Shown in pieces: positions 32,506 through 40,453 of a DNA stretch of 64,000 nt. A program made the position numbers and the translations under genes. Within the stretch, counting starts at the first letter, position 1, and each line of letters starts with the position of its first letter. The notes beneath the pieces are model-generated. The model was not told the DNA's origin. It did no database searches and worked only from the letters and a program-made list of their open reading frames with translations. The DNA is from Rhizobium sp. P40RR-XXII (GTDB lineage: Bacteria > Pseudomonadota > Alphaproteobacteria > Rhizobiales > Rhizobiaceae): contig NZ_JABAII010000001.1 of the NCBI RefSeq assembly GCF_012641405.1, positions 496,001 to 560,000 of the forward strand, given 5' to 3'.

Positions 32506-32807
32506 TGATTGGGGGTCGGCAGATTTCGCCGCATTTTTGCCGATTCCGAGGTGAAACCCTCTCGAGAATCGCGGGGATTCATTCCACGACAAACCACCGC
32601 TCGTCGCGAACGGACTCTCTTGCGAAATTCGACTTATCAACTCATATAAACGCCTATTAAGATCACCGCATAACACAAGGAGTCGGGCGTCGATCAGGAT
32701 AAAGACGGGCAAGCATTCCCAATGACAAGCCTGTTCTCGCTCCGGGATTCGCATGCGGATTCCCCGGCAAAATTTCCTCCCGGACCGCACCGCCCCAAAA
32801 GACAGAC
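32506..32807. other. Intergenic region without a gene
   Basis: About 300 bp between crcB and the hydroxylase gene. TTGCGA followed 19-20 nt later by TATAAA (about 32620-32650) could be a promoter for the hydroxylase. I see no reading frame, repeat or RNA I can support. Confidence 0.4.
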
Positions 32808-33653
32808 ATGACGGAGAGTCCCTTGAGCGCACCTGCTCCCACTTCCAACCAATCTCCTGTTCCGGAACAAACCTTTGGCACCGCCGGCATCGCGCCGATG
32901 GAGCGCGCGAGCGCCATGACGCGCTTTTTCATGGGCATTGTTGCCTGGGCCGAAAGCCTCAATCTGAAATATGCCAAGCTCGGCAATCCGCCGGTCTATG
33001 ACACCGCGACCTTCCCCTGGGCGGCCGAGATCGAGAAGGATTATCCGGCCATCCGCGCCGAGCTGGAAAAGGTGCTGCTGCGCCAGAGCGAGCTGCCGAC
33101 CTTCCAGGACATCTCGACCGACGTGAAGACCATTTCGACGGATACGCGCTGGAAGACCTTCTTCCTTCTCGGTTTCGGGGTTAAGTCCGAGCAGAACATC
33201 AAGGCATGCCCGAATACCTGGGCAGCCGTGCAGAAGATTCCCGGCCTGACGACGGCGATGTTCTCGATCTTCGAGCCGGGCAAACATCTTCCCGCCCATC
33301 GCGGCCCCTATAACGGCGTGCTTCGCCTGCATCTCGGCCTCATCGTACCGGAGCCGAACGAGAAGCTCGCCATCCGCGTCGACAAGCAGGTTTGCCATTG
33401 GCAGGAAGGCAAGGCGCTGATCTTCGACGACGCCTATGAGCATGAAGCCTGGAACCACTCCGACAAGACCCGCGTCGTGCTCTTCGTCGATTTCGTCAAG
33501 CCGCTGAAGTTCCCGGCCCGTATCGTCAACTGGGCTTTGATGAACCTGGCGATCTTCACGCCTTTCATCAAGGAAGGTCTCGACAATCACAAGGAATGGG
33601 AAAAGAAGTTCTACGCCGAAGCAGAGGCGCTCAGGAATCGGCCGAAGCCCTAA
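32808..33653 (+). CDS. Aspartyl/asparaginyl beta-hydroxylase-family lipid hydroxylase (LpxO/OlsC-like)
   Basis: 281-residue Fe(II)/2-oxoglutarate dioxygenase. Motifs: MFSIFEPGKHLPAHRGPYNG with the first iron His, VLRLHLGLIVP with the 2-oxoglutarate region, and FDDAYEHEAWNHSDKTRVVL with the second His and Arg; VNWALMNLAIF near the C terminus is hydrophobic. Relatives hydroxylate acyl chains of lipid A (LpxO) or ornithine lipids (OlsC of Rhizobium tropici). The ATG at 32808 has a poor ribosome site; a TTG at 32823 behind GGAGAG is an alternative. Its own terminator follows. Lipid role inferred from subfamily and neighbours. Confidence 0.8.
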   Translation: MTESPLSAPAPTSNQSPVPEQTFGTAGIAPMERASAMTRFFMGIVAWAESLNLKYAKLGNPPVYDTATFPWAAEIEKDYPAIRAELEKVLLRQSELPTFQDISTDVKTISTDTRWKTFFLLGFGVKSEQNIKACPNTWAAVQKIPGLTTAMFSIFEPGKHLPAHRGPYNGVLRLHLGLIVPEPNEKLAIRVDKQVCHWQEGKALIFDDAYEHEAWNHSDKTRVVLFVDFVKPLKFPARIVNWALMNLAIFTPFIKEGLDNHKEWEKKFYAEAEALRNRPKP

Positions 33654-33677
33654 TTTCATCGGCTGATGACTCTAGTA

Positions 33678-33711
33678 AAAACCCCGGAATCCGTAAGGAT
33701 TCCGGGGTTTT
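33678..33711 (+). terminator. Strong rho-independent terminator
   Basis: Fifteen-base perfect arms (AAAACCCCGGAATCC / GGATTCCGGGGTTTT) with a GTAA loop and TATTTT after, 24 bp past the hydroxylase stop. It also faces the convergent fusion gene. Confidence 0.9.
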
Positions 33712-33840
33712 ATTTTGTCGATCAGACGCAGCGGTTAAGCAGGCTTATTCGCCTCTTCGTGTCTTCTTCTTCGTAGCACTCTTCTTCCGGCTCAGCCGCA
33801 GCGGCTTTACCGTCGAGATTGCCAAGCAGCGCCGAAATGG

Positions 33841-36800
33841 CTACTTCACCGTCCGCACAATTGCAGCGCCCGCCGTCATGCCGCCGCCGAAGGCAACGAG
33901 GCCGAGATTGAGCGGCTCGGAGTGTTCGCTGGCGACATGCAGCATGGCAAGCGGAATGCTGGATGAGCTGGTGTTGCCATAGGTCTCGATGACGCTCAGG
34001 GCCGGGCGGCCGCTGCGCTTGGCAATCGTATCGATGATGCGCTGGTTGGCCTGATGCGGCACCAGCAGATCGAGATTGGCAAGCTCGATGCCCGCATCGA
34101 CGCAGGCGTTTTCGATCGAGCGGGTCATCGAATGCACAGCTTCGGTGAAGACCGCGCGGCCGTTCATCGCGATTACGCCGTCGTCCGGCAGCGGAACGTA
34201 GAGCAGATCGCCCGGCTCCGGCCGGCCGCTGACGATCGGTCGGCTTGCGGTGAAGAGCGGATTGCGCGCCATGTCGCGGCTGGTCACGAGACTGGCCGTG
34301 GCGGCGTCGCCGAAGAGGATCGCCGTGGAGAAGTCGTTCATGTCGAGCAGCGGCGACAAGACTTCCGAGGTGATGATGAGCACCTTGGCATCGTTCTGCT
34401 GCGCAATGAAATCATAGGCCTGCTGCAGCGCGTAGAGATAGCCGGAGCAGGCTGCGCCCATATCGTAGGCGGCAAGCGAAGGCCGCACGCCATCTTCGGC
34501 AACGGCAACCGCGACGCGGCTTGCGAGCGACGGCGTGGCGATATCGGGCGTGCCGGTGGCGGCAATCACCAGATCAATATCGTGGATCGAGATCTGGTTC
34601 TGCCGCAGGAGATCGCGCGCAGCCTTCGTGGCGAGGCTCAGCGTGCCTTCCTCAGGCCCGACCCAGAAGCGACTCTTGATGCCGGTCAGCGCGAGAATCT
34701 CGTCAGCGCGGCGGTTCGGCCAGTTGTGGATGATCTCTTCATTGGTGATACGGCGGGCGCCTGTCGCGAAACCGATGCCGTTGATGACAACTTCGGAGAA
34801 GCTACCGGTATGGCGGCGCAGCGCCGGGATGACATGCGACTTCAGACGGCGCAGCACGAATTTGTTCTGGATTTCGGAGGCGAGTGCGAAATTCTGCTCG
34901 CTCAGATCGCGATTGGCGTCAACGGTCAGAAGCGGACTGTCCGTGGCGATCTGGTCGCCGACCTTGGCGAAGACCTCCTGCACGACGCCGCCTATGTTGG
35001 CGCAAATCTCGACAGAGGCTTTCGTCGCCTCGACGACGGCAACGAGTTGGCCGACTTCGATCTTGTCGCCGGGCTTGACGAGCAGATCCGTCACCAGGAC
35101 GTTTTCGTCGGCAGGGCCGGAGCCGATCGCCTTGATGGCGGCCGTCGGGCCACTATCGTCCTCTTCATGCCAGGTCACCTCGCATTCGAGGACTTCGGCC
35201 ATCAGATCGACCAGCTTGCGGTAAGAGGGCAGGGTCTCGAGCTGGTTGCGGAAGTTGAAGGGGATATGGGCGTCCGAGCGGGCGAGCCTGCGCACGACAA
35301 CGGGCACATCGGTCTTTTCTGTAACAGTGGCGACGATTTCCGCGCCCATGCCGACGGTGCGATTGTCCTCATGAACGACGATCAGGCGGCGGGTGCGCCG
35401 TGCGCTCGCCAGCACTTCCTTCTCGTCCCAAGGCGAGATCGAGCGGAGGTCGATCACCTCGACGGAAAAGCCCTGAGCCTCGAAGGCGCTTGCGGCATTG
35501 GCGCAGAGCGAAACCGTATTGCCATAGCTGACGAGCGTGATGTCTCGGCCTCTGGCGACATGGCGCGACAGGCCGGGATGGACGAAGTGCTTGTCGAGAT
35601 CCTCGGAGGTGCGGCCGTCGGAATTGTTGAGAACGGCCTTGGGATAGAGGAACACCGTGGGGCGGCGCGACTCGAAGGCGGCGTTGAGAAGCCCGGCCGC
35701 ATCGCCGGCGCTGGAGGGCATGACGACGTCGATACCCGGCGTATGCGCCAGCATTCCCTCGAAGCTCTGGGCGTGGAATGGGCCGAGGCCGGGCTTATAG
35801 CCGCCGCAGCTCACCATCAGGATGACGGGGGCTTCCCATGCGCCTCGGGTGCGCCAGAACATGCTGCCCATTTCCGAGACGATCTGGTTGTAGGCAAGCG
35901 GCAGGAAATCGGCGAACTGCAGGAAGGCGACCGGGCGTTGCCCGGCCAGCGCGCGGCCGACGGCTGTGCCGACGATGGTGGATTCGCTGAGCGCGGCGTT
36001 GCGCACGCGATCGGGATATTTCGTGCTGAGGCCTCGGGTGACACCAAAGACATCGCCCTTCGGATCTTCGATATCCTGTCCGAACAGGACGACGTCCGGG
36101 TTGGCGGCAAGCTGCTTGTCGAGAACGACATTCAGCGCTTCGCGCATCGTCAAGGTCGATACTTTTTCATTGCCGCGATATTCCGCTTTTCCCTTGAAGG
36201 AAGCGGGATAGGGAGCCTTCGCGTCCGGCTCGACCTTGGGGGCGTCTTCCTTGCGGGCGAGGGCGGCTTCCGCCTGGACCTCGGCCGTCAGGTCCTGTTC
36301 GATCTTCAGAAGCGTGTCGGCGTCGATGCCCGCCTTCTGCAGCATGGCCCGCAAGTTCGGCAGCGGGTCGCGCGAGGAGCCGGCCTCGATTTCGAGCAGG
36401 GTGCGATAGGTCTTCTGATCGTCGGCATTCGTATGATCGGACAGCCGCTCGACATTGAGGAGCACGATGCTCGGTGTGCGATTGTTGCGGCTGTGGCGGA
36501 CTGCCTTATGAAAGGCCTCGCGCGACGCCCGCAGATCGTCACCCTCGGTGCGGATGATCTCGACGCCATAGAAGCTCGCGGCCGGGCCGCCGGGCAGGTC
36601 GAAGAAAGTCTGCTTGTTCGTTCTCGTCGAAATGGAGAAGCTGTTATCCTCGATGACGAAGACGACGGGATACTGGCCGCGCACGGCCTCGGCGACCGCT
36701 TCGACGAATTCGCCCTGCTGGGTGGTGCCGTCGCCGACGCAACAGACGGCAATCGGCATGCCGGGCTTGTGCTTCAGGGATGCGGCAACGCCGGCGGCGT

Positions 36801-37164
36801 GCAGCGCATTGTTGCCGACGGGGCCGACGATGGAGGTGATGTTGAGAGCGCGGGAGGAAAGATGCGCGCTCATCTGCCGACCGGCGGAGTGAGAGCTGGC
36901 TGTGGCGAGAAGGCTGGAGAAGAACTCACGAATGGGCATTCCGCGCGCCAGCATCAATGCCTTGTCGCGATAATGGAGATGCAGCCAGTCGTCGTCCTGG
37001 AGAAACTCGTTAAGCAGCGCCGTGGACTCGTGTCCGGCGCCGGAAACATGGAAATGTGCTATGCCCTGCTTGATGAATTCTCGCTCAAGCCGGTCTATTT
37101 CTCTGGAGACGAAAAATATTCTGTGAAGTTGCTTGAGGTATTCTGTCGTAAGCCTCCCTTCCAT
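33841..37164 (-). CDS. Four-domain fusion: 2-oxoacid dehydrogenase E1 alpha, E1 beta, lipoyl domain, ketoacyl-ACP synthase III
   Basis: One uninterrupted frame of 1107 residues. Residues 1-310: E1 alpha with thiamine-diphosphate motif GDGTTQQGEF (144-153) to DN (173-174). Residues 335-660: E1 beta (TMREALNVVLDKQL, SESTIVGTAVGRAL, HAQSFEG, VIDLRSISPWD). Residues 685-750: lipoyl/biotinyl domain, acceptor Lys715 in VEATKASVEI. Residues 775-1107: FabH-type KAS III with Cys906 (DMGAACSGYLY), His1037 (VPHQAN) and Asn1064 (YGNTSSSSIPLA), so the triad is complete. The layout suggests decarboxylation of a 2-oxoacid, capture of the acyl group on the swinging arm, and handover to KAS III to prime a fatty acid or related chain. 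There is no E2 acyltransferase or E3 domain. Flanked by two lipid hydroxylase genes; product unknown. ATG 37164 has a modest AGGA. Confidence 0.9.
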   Translation of the reverse strand: MEGRLTTEYLKQLHRIFFVSREIDRLEREFIKQGIAHFHVSGAGHESTALLNEFLQDDDWLHLHYRDKALMLARGMPIREFFSSLLATASSHSAGRQMSAHLSSRALNITSIVGPVGNNALHAAGVAASLKHKPGMPIAVCCVGDGTTQQGEFVEAVAEAVRGQYPVVFVIEDNSFSISTRTNKQTFFDLPGGPAASFYGVEIIRTEGDDLRASREAFHKAVRHSRNNRTPSIVLLNVERLSDHTNADDQKTYRTLLEIEAGSSRDPLPNLRAMLQKAGIDADTLLKIEQDLTAEVQAEAALARKEDAPKVEPDAKAPYPASFKGKAEYRGNEKVSTLTMREALNVVLDKQLAANPDVVLFGQDIEDPKGDVFGVTRGLSTKYPDRVRNAALSESTIVGTAVGRALAGQRPVAFLQFADFLPLAYNQIVSEMGSMFWRTRGAWEAPVILMVSCGGYKPGLGPFHAQSFEGMLAHTPGIDVVMPSSAGDAAGLLNAAFESRRPTVFLYPKAVLNNSDGRTSEDLDKHFVHPGLSRHVARGRDITLVSYGNTVSLCANAASAFEAQGFSVEVIDLRSISPWDEKEVLASARRTRRLIVVHEDNRTVGMGAEIVATVTEKTDVPVVVRRLARSDAHIPFNFRNQLETLPSYRKLVDLMAEVLECEVTWHEEDDSGPTAAIKAIGSGPADENVLVTDLLVKPGDKIEVGQLVAVVEATKASVEICANIGGVVQEVFAKVGDQIATDSPLLTVDANRDLSEQNFALASEIQNKFVLRRLKSHVIPALRRHTGSFSEVVINGIGFATGARRITNEEIIHNWPNRRADEILALTGIKSRFWVGPEEGTLSLATKAARDLLRQNQISIHDIDLVIAATGTPDIATPSLASRVAVAVAEDGVRPSLAAYDMGAACSGYLYALQQAYDFIAQQNDAKVLIITSEVLSPLLDMNDFSTAILFGDAATASLVTSRDMARNPLFTASRPIVSGRPEPGDLLYVPLPDDGVIAMNGRAVFTEAVHSMTRSIENACVDAGIELANLDLLVPHQANQRIIDTIAKRSGRPALSVIETYGNTSSSSIPLAMLHVASEHSEPLNLGLVAFGGGMTAGAAIVRTVK

Positions 37165-37339
37165 CTTAATGATTTTCCTAATCTTTCGTCTAAATCAACT
37201 GCAGGGACCTAGGTAGACCCCTAGGCTGCCTTTTTCAATACACGTTAAATGACAATATCTTCTCAGTTTGAAATCGAAATACGTGGATTGCCGGGCTGGA
37301 GTTTTTCGTGATGTTTCTATCCACAGGCATGCAACGATC

Positions 37340-37375
37340 AACGCACCCGTCCGCGCGCTGAGCGGCTGGTGCGTT
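37340..37375 (-). terminator. Terminator candidate of the OlsE-like gene
   Basis: Eight-base perfect arms AACGCACC / GGTGCGTT with GC-rich inner pairing, 15 bp after the stop of the 37390 gene. No long T run on either strand. Confidence 0.5.
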
Positions 37376-37389
37376 TATCGAAAGCGATC

Positions 37390-38385
37390 TTAGCTCGATT
37401 TGCGGATCTTAGCGTTGCTGTTCCGCCTTGCCGCAGCTGCCTTTGCGGCTTGTTCTTCCTGAAGGATCAATTCCTTCGGCTTCTTGCCGATGATCTCCTT
37501 GCGGCCCTTCCTGGAGAAGGGTTGCGCGAGCTGGGCGAGGAAGCCCTTGGCGACCTTGCCGGTGATGCCGATATCCGTGGAGGAAGGACGCGTCGGATTG
37601 TAAAAGGTGCCGAGAAGCTGATCCCAGATCACGAGGTTTTCCCCATAATTCGTATTGCCTTCGGCAAGCACCTTCGAATGATGCCAACGATGCAGGCGCG
37701 GCGTCGAGAATATGAGATCGAGCGGGCCGGTCCGCATATCGACATTGCAATGCGTGAGCAGGCCGATAAAGGCCGTGACGGCACCAATCCATAGAAAGAC
37801 GGGTAATGGTGCGCCGAGCAGATAAAGCGGGATCTGGCTGAGCGCGATCTTGAAGAGCGAGTCCATGAAATGGAACCGGCCCGTATTGATGACCCAGAGG
37901 CGCTCGACGCTGTGATGCAGCGCATGGAAACGCCAAAGCGACAGATGTTCGTGGGCAAGACGATGCGCCATGTAGAGGCCTAACTCGGCGATAAAGAGGC
38001 CAAGCGCTACCTGGAATATCAGCGGCCATCGATCCGGCCAGAAATGCGAGTGATAGCTGAGGACAGGCTGTGCGACTGTCGCCACCGCCATGGGAAACGA
38101 GGTACCGATTGCCGCTGCAATCTGCACACCCCCTTTGCTCAGCAGGGTATGGGCGACATCGTTGAAGGTTTCTCCGTCGCGTTTCAGCCAGGTTTTTTCA
38201 TAGGGCATGAGCCATTCGAAGACCGCAATCACCGCCACGGTCGCAAGATAGACGACGTTGAACCAGAGGAGATGCATGTTCGACTCGAAGGCGAAATAGG
38301 CGCCGACCAATCCGGCGCAGAAGATTGCCGGCCACAACAGAGCTGAAACAGCAGCGTAGAGACGCGAACTGCTTTGAAATGTCAT
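37390..38385 (-). CDS. Fatty-acid hydroxylase/sterol desaturase-superfamily membrane enzyme (OlsE-like)
   Basis: 331 residues, several membrane segments (WPAIFCAGLVGAYFAFESNM, WFNVVYLATVAVIAVFEWLM) and the full di-iron His pattern: HRLAHEHLSLWRFHALHHSV, then THCNVDMRTG and LHRWHHS. The superfamily hydroxylates or desaturates lipids; OlsE of R. tropici, which hydroxylates the ornithine head group of ornithine lipids, belongs to it. A C-terminal basic tail (KGRKEIIGKKPKEL) follows. GAGGATGATGGA precedes the ATG. It lies upstream of the fusion gene on the same strand with 225 bp between. OlsE identity is a guess from family, size and the nearby OlsC-like gene. Confidence 0.78.
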   Translation of the reverse strand: MTFQSSSRLYAAVSALLWPAIFCAGLVGAYFAFESNMHLLWFNVVYLATVAVIAVFEWLMPYEKTWLKRDGETFNDVAHTLLSKGGVQIAAAIGTSFPMAVATVAQPVLSYHSHFWPDRWPLIFQVALGLFIAELGLYMAHRLAHEHLSLWRFHALHHSVERLWVINTGRFHFMDSLFKIALSQIPLYLLGAPLPVFLWIGAVTAFIGLLTHCNVDMRTGPLDLIFSTPRLHRWHHSKVLAEGNTNYGENLVIWDQLLGTFYNPTRPSSTDIGITGKVAKGFLAQLAQPFSRKGRKEIIGKKPKELILQEEQAAKAAAARRNSNAKIRKSS

Positions 38386-38516
38386 TCCATCATCCTCAGA
38401 TTATGATCAGCGAAAATTGCGCGTGAGTATGCGCGATATGTAGCGTGATGATTGTGGAGTCGAAAGCGAAATTTTTCCATTCGCTGGCGACGGGTAGTTG
38501 GAAGGGAGGCCGAAGC

Positions 38517-38957
38517 ATGCGGATAGAGAAGGCGGGACACGAGCATCTGGAGGGTTGGGTGGGCCTGCGCGCGGCGCTTTGGCCAGACGATTCGCTTGAA
38601 CATCACCGCGCGGAACTCGCGCAGTTTCGCTCCAATGAAAACGGTATTGCCTTCGTGGCGATCGATGCTGCGGGTCATATTGTCGGTTTTGCCGAAGCGA
38701 CATTGCGGCACGATTACGTCAACGGCTGCGAGACATCTCCGGTTCTGTTCCTCGAGGGCATTTATGTGCGCCCGGAAAATCGGCGCGAAGGCGTGGCGCA
38801 GGCGCTTTGCCAGGCTATCGCCGCCTGGGGGCGAGATGCCGGCTGCGTGGAATTTGCCTCGGATGCGCTGATCGACAATCTCGCGAGCCACGCTTTTCAC
38901 GCCGCGCTCGGCTTCGTCGAAACCAGGCGCGTGGTTTATTTCCGCAAGCTGCTATAG
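38517..38957 (+). CDS. GNAT acetyltransferase of the AAC(6')-I type
   Basis: 146 residues. The sequence follows aminoglycoside 6'-N-acetyltransferases closely: LRAALWPDDSLEHHRAELAQ, VGFAEATLRHDYVNGCETSP, FLEGIYVRPENRREGVAQAL (acetyl-CoA loop), CVEFASDALIDNLASHAFHA, LGFVETRRVVYFRKLL. Chromosomal members often have other natural substrates, so resistance should not be assumed. ATG 38517 follows GGGAGG; an earlier ATG at 38445 adds 24 unrelated residues. Divergent from the OlsE-like gene. Confidence 0.85.
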   Translation: MRIEKAGHEHLEGWVGLRAALWPDDSLEHHRAELAQFRSNENGIAFVAIDAAGHIVGFAEATLRHDYVNGCETSPVLFLEGIYVRPENRREGVAQALCQAIAAWGRDAGCVEFASDALIDNLASHAFHAALGFVETRRVVYFRKLL

Positions 38958-38983
38958 TCGGGAGCCTCGGAGAGCAATTGTAC

Positions 38984-39646
38984 TCAAGCGAATGTCAGCT
39001 TGGTCTTCTGCTGTCCAGCCGCGTCGAAATTCTCCGGGGCTAGCCAGCGTTCGTAGCCGGCCTTCAGGCGCGGCCAATCGGCGTCGGTGATGGCAAACCA
39101 GGCGGTGTCGCGGTTCTTGCCCTTGGCAACCATGTGCTGGCGGAAGATACCTTCGAAGACGAAACCGAAGCGTCCGGCCGCCTGCTTCGACTGTTCGTTG
39201 AGATTGTTGCACTTCCATTCGAAGCGGCGATAGCCGAGCGTATCGAAGACGTAGGATGCAAACAGATAGAGGGTTTCCGTCGTCACGCGGCTGCGGGCGA
39301 TCGCGGGTCCCCAAAGGATGCTGCCGATCTCGATGACGCCATGCGCATTATCAATGCGCATCAGTGCCTGCCGGCCTTCCGCGCGTCCCGTGCGCTTGTC
39401 GATGGACGCGAAGAAGAGCGGGTCGGCGCTGGAGGCGGCTTTTTCGAGCCAGGGAGAAAAGGCGGCGTGATTGGCCGGCGCGTCTTCGAAAAGATAACGG
39501 AAACGGTCCTCCGCGCCGTGGGCTCGAGCCGAGGCATAGAGATCCTCGCCATGACGCGCCGGATCGAGCGGCTCGATCCGCACATAGCGGCCTTCAAGGG
39601 TAATCCGTTCGGGGCGGGGAACGCCCTTCCAGTTTGCAAGATCCAT
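38984..39646 (-). CDS. GNAT acetyltransferase, RimJ/RimL-like
   Basis: 220 residues of the Acetyltransf_3 class: ITLEGRYVRIEPLDPARHGE, IDNAHGVIEIGSILWGPAIA, TTETLYLFASYVFDTLGYRR-FEWKCNNLNEQSKQAAGRFG. Members acetylate protein N termini or small amines. Ends convergently 26 bp from the AAC(6')-like gene; AAGGAC precedes its ATG. Confidence 0.85.
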   Translation of the reverse strand: MDLANWKGVPRPERITLEGRYVRIEPLDPARHGEDLYASARAHGAEDRFRYLFEDAPANHAAFSPWLEKAASSADPLFFASIDKRTGRAEGRQALMRIDNAHGVIEIGSILWGPAIARSRVTTETLYLFASYVFDTLGYRRFEWKCNNLNEQSKQAAGRFGFVFEGIFRQHMVAKGKNRDTAWFAITDADWPRLKAGYERWLAPENFDAAGQQKTKLTFA

Positions 39647-39675
39647 GTCAAAGTCCTTTGGTCATCAAATGCAGC

Positions 39676-40359
39676 CTAGCCGAGCCGGCCGGATTGTATC
39701 AAGTCCGCGAGGGATTGTGGCAGTTCCATCCCGTCGGGCAAGCCAGGCGCCGGTTGCGGCGGCAACAGACGGCTTTCGATGGGCAGGACACCGGCCCAGA
39801 CGGGATGATTGGCCTCGTCCATATCGCCAGGCGGGCCGTTGCGGATCTTGGCTGAGGCCTCGTCGATTTTCATTCGCAGCACCGAGGTCGCCTTGACTTC
39901 CTGCCTGGTCATCGGCCTCAAGCTGTCCCAGCGACCAGGAAACAGGTCCTCGACAAAACGGCGCAGCGCATCGGTCTTTTCCTCGAGGTCGTCGACCAGG
40001 CGGGCCGTGCCGAAGACCATCGCAGAGCGATAGTTGACCGAATGGTTGAAGGCGGAGCGGGCGAGCACATAGCCGTCCATGATACTGCAGGTCAGGCAGA
40101 CCGGCATATCTTCGGCAGCGCGCAGGAAGCGGCTGGCGGCGGAGCCATGCCAATAGACGTGATCGTCCTCCCGCCAATGCAGGGTCGGCGTCACATAGGG
40201 CGCGCCGTTGACGACATAGCCCACATGACAGAGCGGGGCGGCATCCAGAATGGCGTGAACGTCGGCATGGGCATGGCTGCCGCGCTTCGGGCTACGCCGC
40301 ACGCGGGTGCGCTCGGTCGTCGGATAGGTGTCGGATGCGAGCGGATAGTGATCGGTCAT
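39676..40359 (-). CDS. Pyridoxamine-5'-phosphate-oxidase-fold (FMN-binding) protein
   Basis: 227 residues, split-barrel flavin fold: ILDAAPLCHVGYVVNGAPYV-TPTLHW, HGSAASRFLRAAEDMPVCLT, SVNYRSAMVFGTARLVDD and a C-terminal VWAGVLPIESRL. Proteins of this group are often encoded beside MocR/PdxR regulators, as here (divergent, 94 bp). It may be a B6 salvage or quinone/haem-like FMN protein; activity unproven. The ATG at 40359 behind GAGGAAG was chosen; the open frame extends 32 codons more, into the regulator's leader. Confidence 0.82.
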   Translation of the reverse strand: MTDHYPLASDTYPTTERTRVRRSPKRGSHAHADVHAILDAAPLCHVGYVVNGAPYVTPTLHWREDDHVYWHGSAASRFLRAAEDMPVCLTCSIMDGYVLARSAFNHSVNYRSAMVFGTARLVDDLEEKTDALRRFVEDLFPGRWDSLRPMTRQEVKATSVLRMKIDEASAKIRNGPPGDMDEANHPVWAGVLPIESRLLPPQPAPGLPDGMELPQSLADLIQSGRLG

Positions 40360-40453
40360 GTCTTCCTCGTCGATTGACCGTTGATCTCTGCCAGCAAAGA
40401 GGTAGGTTATAAACAGCCAGTTTCTTGATGTTGAGCAGACCAGTTGAGGTTTC

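Noticed and set aside
34054..37212. Open reading frame of over 1000 codons on the plus strand
   Set aside because: It is the exact antisense of the E1-lipoyl-KASIII gene; its translation is Asp/Arg/Gly/Ala-rich with no domain, a usual by-product of high-GC codon use.
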